Below are positions 16,112-22,098 of a stretch of DNA of 35,790 nucleotides, piece by piece. Below the pieces are notes generated by a model. That model searched no databases, had not been told where the DNA came from, and saw nothing but the letters and a program-made list of their open reading frames with translations. The translations under genes and the position numbers were made by a program. Where the stretch lies: contig PUMZ01000194.1 in assembly GCA_003551565.1 (NCBI GenBank), forward strand, positions 1-35,790, written 5' to 3'. Position 1 is the first letter of the stretch. Each line of letters opens with the position of its first letter. The stretch comes from Candidatus Brocadiaceae bacterium. Its GTDB lineage: Bacteria; Planctomycetota; Brocadiia; SM23-32.

Positions 16112-16879
16112 ATGGACATCGCCACAGCGATAGGAATCCTGGCTGGTTTCGTGGTGGTTTCCGGGGCCATCGTCCTTGGGGGAGGCGCCCTGATGTTCGT
16201 GAACGTGCCGGCCATGCTCATCACCTTCGGCGGAACATTCTGCGCCACCCTGGTCCACTTCCCGCTCGGCGATATCGTGGGGATTACCGGAGCGGTTAAG
16301 CGAACATTTTCCGTGAACATCCCCCTGGCCGAGGACATCATCAACAGCATGAGTGAGTATGCGCGCACCGCCAGGCGCGACGGGGTGCTGGCGCTCGAAG
16401 AAGCCATGTCCGAATGCAGGGACGATTTCCTCAGCAAGGGCCTTCAGATGATCATCGACGGCGTGGAGCGCGATCAGATCGAGGAAGTCATGCTCATCGA
16501 GCTCAACGCACTTCAGAGACGGAACCGTCTGGGCGCGAAAATACTTGCGTTTATGGGCGACGCAGCACCGGCCTTCGGAATGGTGGGTACGCTGATCGGG
16601 CTTATCCAGATGCTCCGGGAACTGGAAGATCCCGATGCGATCGGCCACGGCATGGCAGTGGCGCTTCTTACGACATTCTATGGCGCCCTGATAGCCAATC
16701 TGCTCTTCATACCACTTGCCGGAAAGCTGCGAAAAAGAGAAGAGGAAGAAGAAACTGTGCGGCGGATGATCATCGAAGGCTGCTGCTCCATACAGGCGGG
16801 CGTCAACCCCGCGGTGCTGGAAGACAGACTGACCTCGTTCCTGACCCCCGGCGAACGGAATGAACAGCAAGCAAAATAA
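16112..16879 (+). CDS. motA: Flagellar stator protein MotA
   Basis: 255-aa polytopic stator subunit; five MotA surround two MotB and convert ion flow into torque. Four membrane segments are visible: about 3-22, 30-50, and the pair after residue 150. The cytoplasmic loop keeps the conserved ARRDGVLALE segment with torque residues, and the third helix begins with the family signature APAFGMVGTLIGLIQML followed by GHGMAVALLTTFYGALIAN and IPLAGKL with both conserved prolines. A GAGGAGA ribosome-binding site precedes ATG. It is followed by two MotB-type genes rather than one. Confidence 0.96.
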   Translation: MDIATAIGILAGFVVVSGAIVLGGGALMFVNVPAMLITFGGTFCATLVHFPLGDIVGITGAVKRTFSVNIPLAEDIINSMSEYARTARRDGVLALEEAMSECRDDFLSKGLQMIIDGVERDQIEEVMLIELNALQRRNRLGAKILAFMGDAAPAFGMVGTLIGLIQMLRELEDPDAIGHGMAVALLTTFYGALIANLLFIPLAGKLRKREEEEETVRRMIIEGCCSIQAGVNPAVLEDRLTSFLTPGERNEQQAK

Positions 16880-16923
16880 CCAAACGACAGAACCTTTGTA
16901 AGCTCCGTTATGAGGAAGACAAG

Positions 16924-17562
16924 ATGGCGGAAACTAAAAAAGGCGCGCCGAAATGGATGGTGACATTCGGCGACGCCGTGACACTGCTGCTGACTTTTTT
17001 CGTGCTGCTGATGACCTTCAGCGGGCCGGAAGAAGAAGCTTTGGATGAGCTGAGGAGGGGATTTTCCGCCGGAATCGACAGCTTCGGAATTTACCGGGCG
17101 AAACCGGGCGCAGATGCCGTGATCGAAAAAGAACTGAAGCTCTTGATGGCACGCATGGATGTTGGTACATCGCAATACCCCGAGAAATATGCCCGACTGG
17201 CCGTGCAGGAGATGCAAAAGTTTCACGAGGATATCGATGTCGAAGAGCTCCCCGATGAAGACAAGCTGAAAGCAATAAAAATAAGGGTTCCTCTCGATGT
17301 GATCTTCGGACCCGACGGGCGCCTCAGCGAACAGGGCGCCGGGATACTGGACCGAAACGCCGTCATTACGCGGGCAAAGAACTACAGCATCGTGGTCAGG
17401 GTCGAAGCGGGTGCGAAAGGCACTGATTATGCCTTAATAATAGCCGATTACCTGAGAGAAAGGGTATCTCCGGACACGCGGGAAATCGGCCTGTCAAACG
17501 ATTTCCAGCCCCGCAGCCCTTTGAAGGACGGGGAATGTCTGATCCTCCTGATCGAGGTGTAG
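16924..17562 (+). CDS. motB: Stator protein MotB with degenerate OmpA-like domain
   Basis: 212 aa, shorter than most MotB. The N-terminal stator helix is canonical: PKWMVTFGDAVTLLLTFFVL, with the ion-binding aspartate at position 17. The periplasmic part (about 115-212) has the OmpA-like opening (IRVPLDVIFGPDGRLSEQGA) but the peptidoglycan-binding block is missing: the GHTD motif and the following NweLS..RA segment collapse to RVEAGAKGTDYALIIADYL. So it probably conducts ions but may not grip peptidoglycan by itself. A GAGGA ribosome-binding site is seven bases upstream. The next gene starts five bases after its stop and uses a ribosome-binding site inside this gene, so the two products are likely made together. 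Confidence 0.9.
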   Translation: MAETKKGAPKWMVTFGDAVTLLLTFFVLLMTFSGPEEEALDELRRGFSAGIDSFGIYRAKPGADAVIEKELKLLMARMDVGTSQYPEKYARLAVQEMQKFHEDIDVEELPDEDKLKAIKIRVPLDVIFGPDGRLSEQGAGILDRNAVITRAKNYSIVVRVEAGAKGTDYALIIADYLRERVSPDTREIGLSNDFQPRSPLKDGECLILLIEV

Positions 17563-17566
17563 CAGC

Positions 17567-18325
17567 GTGAACCTCCTGAGAAAGAGTGCGAAAGAAGACG
17601 ATGATGGCGAGGGCAACGGCGCCCCGGCTTTCATGGTCTATTACTGCAGCGTTATGATCCTGCTGCTGGCCTTTTTCATCGTGCTGCAGGCGTTTGCAGA
17701 AGAACGGCATGAAGAGATGTTTTACAGGGGAAGGGGCTCCTTCATCAGCGCGCTGGATGCGTTCGGGCTTGGGACCCTGAGCCCGGATCTCAGCCGAAAT
17801 CCGAGCAGAAAGATCGCACCGCAATACAAACCGGAGGAAGGCGCCGACAGGGAACCCACCGACCAGAGAATCGACCCCGACACCGAAGCAGCCCGGAAAA
17901 TCATGATGGAACTGGCCAGGGAGATGGAACTCGAACATGTTGAGGGGGCCACCGGTTACAGGGTGGAGATTGCCACCCCGGTCGAATACAGACCCGGCAA
18001 GACGGCCCTGACGGAAGAAGAGAAGCGGATCCTCAAAAGGGTGGGCCCGAGACTGGAAGGCCGGATCCGGGCCCACGGCTTCGTGGTGAGGATCAGTTCC
18101 GCAATGCCCGGCGGGCCGGAGGATCAGGTGGGGCAACGGGTCGACGAAGTGCTGAAACTGGCCACCATGGTCCGCAGCACATTGATATCCGGTATGAGCC
18201 CCCGGGGGCGCAGCATGGCAGAACAACACATATACTCTTTTGTCCGAAACGACGGGGACGGTCGGGCCGCCAACGGAGAAACCCGGAACTTCAATCTGGT
18301 TTTGACCCAGCCGTATACGGATTAG
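17567..18325 (+). CDS. MotB paralogue lacking the ion-binding aspartate
   Basis: 252 aa. The N-terminus aligns without gaps to the upstream MotB: APAFMVYYCSVMILLLAFF against APKWMVTFGDAVTLLLTFF. The aspartate of FGD is replaced by serine (YCS, residue about 28), so the essential ion-binding carboxylate of stator B subunits is absent. The C-terminal domain keeps an OmpA-like outline (YRPGKTALTEEEKRIL, IRAHGFVVRISSAMPGG) but no GHTD or LS..RA motif. Start GTG 17567 has GAGGTG within the end of motB, giving coupled synthesis. It may form MotA5-B-B' heteromers, or be a structural or regulatory stator partner. It is not simply a pseudogene: the frame is intact and its spacing is operon-like. Confidence 0.8.
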   Translation: MNLLRKSAKEDDDGEGNGAPAFMVYYCSVMILLLAFFIVLQAFAEERHEEMFYRGRGSFISALDAFGLGTLSPDLSRNPSRKIAPQYKPEEGADREPTDQRIDPDTEAARKIMMELAREMELEHVEGATGYRVEIATPVEYRPGKTALTEEEKRILKRVGPRLEGRIRAHGFVVRISSAMPGGPEDQVGQRVDEVLKLATMVRSTLISGMSPRGRSMAEQHIYSFVRNDGDGRAANGETRNFNLVLTQPYTD

Positions 18326-18334
18326 CCGAACATT

Positions 18335-18364
18335 TTATCAACCAACGACAATAATTAATATAAA
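18335..18364 (+). promoter_or_regulatory. Possible sigma-70-type promoter before fliL
   Basis: The 93-nt gap before fliL is strikingly AT-rich compared with its surroundings. TTATCA (18335-18340) and TATAAA (18359-18364) are 18 bases apart, a tolerable -35/-10 pair. The match is modest and experimental support is absent. A GG-N10-TC site at 18369 fails the sigma-54 rule. Confidence 0.25.
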
Positions 18365-18418
18365 TATTGGAAAGTTTGATTCTTTCCTCAAAAACCATCG
18401 CCTGGGGGAAATGCAAAA

Positions 18419-18925
18419 GTGAACAACGCCATTCCCGGAAGCGGAAATATCATGGGGCGTCGTGACGGAGTCGGATCCGTGATGGCGCTGTTACTGTTGT
18501 CCACCAGTATCCTCTTCGTGGCCCTGGGGGTTGCGGCTGCAGTCCTCGTTATGCGTCCGGGCAAAGAATCTTTACCGGAGGCGGAAGCGCCGCGTGGACG
18601 AAAGACGGCGGAGGTCACGTTCCGGACGGTGGTGGTGAATCTGAAAGGAGAACGGCTGACCCGTCTTGTGCAGACAACAGTTGCGGTGCAGGTGCAGGGT
18701 GAGCGCAGACGAGAACTTGAGGCGCTGTTGGAAGACAGGAAAGTGCTGTTCCTGAACTGGTTGATAAAACACCTGTCCGACAAAACGATCAAAGATGTGG
18801 AAGGGGCTGCGGCCCTGCGAAAACTCCAAAGGGAAATCGAGGACGGGTTCAACGCCATTCTCGCTTCCATAGGTACGCCGTTTGAAATCGAAGCCGTCCT
18901 TTTCGAGGAGTTCAATGTGCAATGA
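18419..18925 (+). CDS. fliL: Flagellar basal body-associated protein FliL
   Basis: 168-aa single-span inner-membrane protein that rings the stator in other bacteria and stabilises it. One membrane segment at about 22-45 (SVMALLLLSTSILFVALGVA), then the periplasmic stomatin-like FliL domain: TFRTVVVNLKGERLTRLVQT, ALLEDRKVLFLNWLIKHLSD and the family ending VLFEEFNVQ. GTG 18419 is preceded by GGGGGA; ATG 18452 is a possible later start. The stop overlaps fliM (ATGA). Given the degenerate peptidoglycan-binding domains of the two MotB proteins, FliL could carry extra weight in holding the stator here. Confidence 0.88.
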   Translation: MNNAIPGSGNIMGRRDGVGSVMALLLLSTSILFVALGVAAAVLVMRPGKESLPEAEAPRGRKTAEVTFRTVVVNLKGERLTRLVQTTVAVQVQGERRRELEALLEDRKVLFLNWLIKHLSDKTIKDVEGAAALRKLQREIEDGFNAILASIGTPFEIEAVLFEEFNVQ

Positions 18926-19917
18926 GCGAGAAGGGAAAACAAAAACTGAGCAGAGATGAACTGTCGGAGCTGCTGAATTTGCGGGAAAAAGCCACCGCAA
19001 CAGCAGAGCCCGCCGAGGACGGGCGGCGTGTGAGCCGGTACGATTTTTCCCAGCCCAGCAGGTTCAACAAGTCCGAATTGGACTCGCTGCGCAAAATCAA
19101 CGAGTCCCTCGCGCAGGGCGTGGCCGGCGGACTTTCAAAACTGATGGAAGCCGGACTCAAAGTACGCCTGGAAGAGATGGACCAGATGAAATGGGGCGAT
19201 CTGACCGAAGATTCCGGGGATTGCGGCCCCGGCTTCGCATTCAAAATGGATCCGGGAAACTACGATTGCGCTTTTCTTATCGACCGGAAGCTGGCGGTTC
19301 ATTGTGTTGACCGGTTGACCGGCGGTATGGGACCTCTGGAGGCAGAAGAAACGGAAGACGAAAAAGAGGCGGAAGCCGCCGTACTGACCCCCCTGGAGCA
19401 AAAATTGCTCGTGAAGATTGCCGGCTGCTTTCTGCATAAACTGCCCGAAATATGGGCGGGGGCGGGACCGCTTGAGGTCGCTGCAGGAGAGTTTGTCGAC
19501 GACCTCAGCGATTATGGCCTGATGTCGCCGGAAGAAGACGTTTTTTGGGTCTCTTTTCTCGTTCAGAGCACGATAGGGACCGGGCGGGCGGGTCTGGCGG
19601 TTCCCTTCCAGGCCATACAGTCACTTCCACCCAGCTCACACCAGACGGGACGGAACGTCGCCCGGAGCAATGAAGATGTAGAAAAAAGCCTCCGGGGAAG
19701 CCTGGAGGGTAGTCCGGTCACGCTGACCGCCGTGCTGGGGAATACCGATATGAAGGTAAGAAACCTGTTGAACATCGAGACGGGAGACGTTCTGCTCCTG
19801 GGGAAAGCTATAGATGCAAGGATGGATTTGCTGATCAACAAGCGCCCCAAAATGAAGGGATATGTGGGTATTTCCTCGGGCAAGTATGCCGTTAAAATCG
19901 ATAACCGGGAGGAGTGA
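18922..19917 (+). CDS. fliM: Flagellar motor switch protein FliM
   Basis: 331-aa C-ring protein that binds phosphorylated CheY and sets rotation direction. Residues 8-20 (KLSRDELSELLNL) match the CheY-binding peptide (LSQ.EID.LL). YDFSQPSRFNKSELDSLRKI is the family signature that opens the CheC-like middle domain; this domain is divergent and carries an acidic loop (EAEETEDEKEAEAA). The C-terminal SpoA domain (about 250-328) contains LTAVLGNTDMKVRNLLNIET and ends with KMKGYVGISSGKYAVKI. Translation is coupled to fliL by a four-base overlap. Confidence 0.95.
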   Translation: MSEKGKQKLSRDELSELLNLREKATATAEPAEDGRRVSRYDFSQPSRFNKSELDSLRKINESLAQGVAGGLSKLMEAGLKVRLEEMDQMKWGDLTEDSGDCGPGFAFKMDPGNYDCAFLIDRKLAVHCVDRLTGGMGPLEAEETEDEKEAEAAVLTPLEQKLLVKIAGCFLHKLPEIWAGAGPLEVAAGEFVDDLSDYGLMSPEEDVFWVSFLVQSTIGTGRAGLAVPFQAIQSLPPSSHQTGRNVARSNEDVEKSLRGSLEGSPVTLTAVLGNTDMKVRNLLNIETGDVLLLGKAIDARMDLLINKRPKMKGYVGISSGKYAVKIDNREE

Positions 19918-19920
19918 AAA

Positions 19921-20337
19921 GTGGCAGAAGAGCTGACAGAGCCGGAAATGAAAAAGGAAAACGACGTCACCGAAGAGTCCGACGCGGCGAAGGAGCCGGA
20001 AAGTCCGCAGGCCGATGTCTCCGGAGCGGAATTCGAGTCCATAGAGGATGCCCCGCAGGGACCGGCCCTCAGTTTGGATGTCGTGCTGGACATATCCATG
20101 CCGGTCACTGTGGAACTCGGTCGCACCGAACTGACGGTCAAGAAGCTCCTTCAATTGCGGACCGGCTCGGTCATCGAACTGGATAAAATGGCCGGCGAGC
20201 CGCTGGATATCTATATAAGGGATGTATGTTTCGCCAGAGGAGAGGTGGTGGTGGTGGATAACGATTTCGGCGTCCGTATAACCGAGATCCTGAATCCGGA
20301 CCAGCCTCTGGAAGAATTGGATAAAGGAGAATCCTGA
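19921..20337 (+). CDS. fliN: Flagellar motor switch protein FliN
   Basis: 138-aa C-ring component. An acidic, disordered N-terminus of about 50 residues precedes the SpoA domain: VVLDISMPVTVELGRTELTV, LLQLRTGSVIELDKMAGEPL, DICIRD-like segment DIYIRDVCFARGEVVVVDND and GVRITEIL. All these match FliN/YscQ. Start GTG 19921 is preceded by GGAGGA within the fliM end. It is the last gene of the flagellar run; the following genes are of a different kind. Confidence 0.95.
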   Translation: MAEELTEPEMKKENDVTEESDAAKEPESPQADVSGAEFESIEDAPQGPALSLDVVLDISMPVTVELGRTELTVKKLLQLRTGSVIELDKMAGEPLDIYIRDVCFARGEVVVVDNDFGVRITEILNPDQPLEELDKGES

Positions 20338-20445
20338 ACAACGGGATTTTGGGCCCCGGGCGTCTCCGGATTGGCGTCCGCACGATTTGACCCCTGTTCG
20401 TCGGGCGGAAGCCGTCTTTCGCGAGGCTCCGGGCGACAAAGACCC

Positions 20446-20464
20446 GTCCGCAACGGTTGCGGAC
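20446..20464. promoter_or_regulatory. Perfect 19-bp dyad, possible operator
   Basis: GTCCGCAAC, one central G, GTTGCGGAC: nine-base arms that are exact reverse complements. The one-base centre is too small for an RNA hairpin loop of full length, so a dimeric DNA-binding protein is the more natural reader. It lies 34 bp before the start of the secreted subunit gene and after the end of the flagellar operon, the correct place to control the downstream surface system. Confidence 0.45.
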
Positions 20465-20497
20465 GAACGCGTTTACTTTTTTCAGAGGAGGTGCATG

Positions 20498-21034
20498 ATG
20501 AAATCGTTAAGAAAATTGTCGTTTGCAGTTGCAGCGCTCGCGCTGCTCGGCGGGGTCGTGTTGGCGCAGAGTGAAGACAACGAGGACACGACCACTTTTG
20601 ATGTCACCGCGGAAGATGTCAATGAACTGACGATCGATGCCGCTGATAATGACTTCGATCTCAGTCTGGACATTACCGCTGCAGGTGACGATACCTACAC
20701 CGACGGAGACGAAGCAACATTACCAGATTCGTTGCTTTTAAGTCACAATTTTGATGGTGCCGTTACGGTTGATGCCGAAGTTACTGCCGACCCGGGCATA
20801 GAAAGCAACGATATCACACTGGACGTTCGGGTTGCTGACGTGGGAGAAGGATGGGTCACGATTTTGGACGATGGCTCACCGACCGCAGCTCAAGATATCT
20901 GGACGGGTATTGCCAGCGATGGATATACGCAAGATCTCGGATTCCGGGTTGATGACGGAGCGGCAAGTCTGTCCGGCACGCCCCGCGGCACGTACGAATT
21001 CACCGTGACATTAACCAGCAGTGAGGACCCTTGA
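20498..21034 (+). CDS. Secreted acidic beta protein, putative pilus-like subunit
   Basis: 178 aa with a clean signal peptide (MKSLRKLSFAVAALALLGGV, cleavage after VLAQ). The mature protein is very acidic, nearly lysine-free and of alternating beta character; it begins with a strand-like TTTFDVTAEDVNELTIDA and ends GTYEFTVTLTSS, a closing strand reminiscent of DUF4402/CS1-type fimbrial subunits. No cysteine is present. Start ATG 20498 has GGAGG six bases upstream (20487-20491); ATG 20495 is too close. It is followed by a PapD-like chaperone and an outer-membrane barrel protein, so a chaperone-dependent surface subunit is the best guess. The family assignment is inference from pattern and context. 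Confidence 0.6.
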   Translation: MKSLRKLSFAVAALALLGGVVLAQSEDNEDTTTFDVTAEDVNELTIDAADNDFDLSLDITAAGDDTYTDGDEATLPDSLLLSHNFDGAVTVDAEVTADPGIESNDITLDVRVADVGEGWVTILDDGSPTAAQDIWTGIASDGYTQDLGFRVDDGAASLSGTPRGTYEFTVTLTSSEDP

Positions 21035-21122
21035 GTGGTTTTGCTCCCGTCCTTCTGAGAATATCTTTTCTGCACGGAAGGATATCAGCAAGGTCAAAGG
21101 GGTTTTTTGGAGAACAACAACT

Positions 21123-21965
21123 GTGAGAAAAATCATCATGCTTTTGATGGCGCTTGCACTGCCGGCCGGGAACTGCCCGGCCGGCGTTTCCGCCGTAGGC
21201 GGGCTTTCGCGCCGGCACACAGCGGAGCCGGGAGGCCGGTATGATGGCGTTATCCTGGTGCGCAACAGGGGCGATACGGAACGGGAGGTGGTAGTTTATC
21301 AGACCGATTTCCGGCGAAACCACGAGGGCCGCAGAACCTACAGCGAACCGGGCAGGCTTGCGCGCTCCAACGCCGGATGGGTCACGCTCAGCCCCGAACG
21401 GTTCATCATACCCCCGGGGAGCTCCGAACAGGTCTACTACACCGTCAGCGTGCCCGAGGACGAAAATTTACGCGGCACATACTGGTCGATGGTGATGGTC
21501 GAACCAATCGACACACCCGATCCGGAAACGGTCGGGGCGGAGGAGACGAAGGTCAGTGTGGGCATCCGGGTGACGGGCAGGACCGGTATCCACATGATCA
21601 CAAATATCGGCGAGACCGGCGAACGCGACATCCGTATCATGGACCGCACGCTCGTGCAGGACGACGAAGGACGTGTTTTCCTGCAGATGGATATCGAAAA
21701 CACCGGCGAGCGGCACATATCGGCGCGCATATGGACGGAGCTTTACAACGACGAGGGAATGAATGTCGGACGGTTCGGCGCCGAACGCACGCGTATGGGC
21801 CTGCTTCCGGGCAACTCGTCAAGGCAGAGGATCAACCTTACGCATGTCCCCCCGGGCAGTTACCAGGCACTGGTCATTATCGACGATGACAGCGAAGAGG
21901 TCTTCGGCGCGCAGCTTTCGTTCAATCTGCAGGAAGCCGAAGGGACGGAAGCGGGCGGCGATTGA
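21123..21965 (+). CDS. Periplasmic PapD/DUF916-like chaperone
   Basis: 280 aa. Signal peptide (VRKIIMLLMALALPAGNCPA). The first Ig-like domain (about 30-140) has the chaperone pattern: EREVVVYQTDFR, WVTLSPERFIIPPGSSEQVY, YTVSVPEDENLRGTYWSMVM, close to the segment in fimbrial chaperones and DUF916 proteins in which strand G1 lies before the hinge. A second beta domain (about 160-280) contains FLQMDIENTGERHISARIWT and GSYQALVIIDDD. Start GTG 21123 has GGAG about ten bases upstream; ATG 21138 is possible. It sits between the secreted subunit and the barrel protein, where a fimbrial chaperone would be. No invariant Arg/Lys pair of classical PapD chaperones could be confirmed by eye. Confidence 0.6.
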   Translation: MRKIIMLLMALALPAGNCPAGVSAVGGLSRRHTAEPGGRYDGVILVRNRGDTEREVVVYQTDFRRNHEGRRTYSEPGRLARSNAGWVTLSPERFIIPPGSSEQVYYTVSVPEDENLRGTYWSMVMVEPIDTPDPETVGAEETKVSVGIRVTGRTGIHMITNIGETGERDIRIMDRTLVQDDEGRVFLQMDIENTGERHISARIWTELYNDEGMNVGRFGAERTRMGLLPGNSSRQRINLTHVPPGSYQALVIIDDDSEEVFGAQLSFNLQEAEGTEAGGD

Positions 21966-22036
21966 CGAAGACGTCCTGGAACTGCGGGAACATAAGGTTG
22001 TAAGTTCTCAGTGAACCACGTCATTTCCGCAGGTTC

Positions 22037-22055
22037 TTCCACCGGGCCGGTGGAA
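22037..22055. other. Perfect hairpin between chaperone and barrel genes
   Basis: TTCCACCG, loop GGC, CGGTGGAA. An eight-base perfect stem in the 133-nt gap between the chaperone gene and the 944-aa protein. There is no U-tract after it, so it may attenuate or stabilise the mRNA rather than terminate it, allowing different amounts of the two products. Confidence 0.4.
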
Positions 22056-22098
22056 ACGGACGGGGATCACTGAATATTTACATAAGGTTGAGCGCTCA

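Noticed and set aside
17567-18325. Second MotB-like gene as a decaying pseudogene
   Set aside because: The frame is intact over 252 codons, has a ribosome-binding site and operon spacing, and keeps the membrane helix and OmpA-like outline.
18367-18382. Possible sigma-54 promoter before fliL
   Set aside because: GG-N10 is followed by TC and not by GC, so the invariant -12 element is missing.
20338-20494. Riboswitch or structured RNA between fliN and the secreted subunit gene
   Set aside because: Apart from the 19-bp dyad I see no nested stems or known aptamer signature; a DNA operator is the simpler reading.
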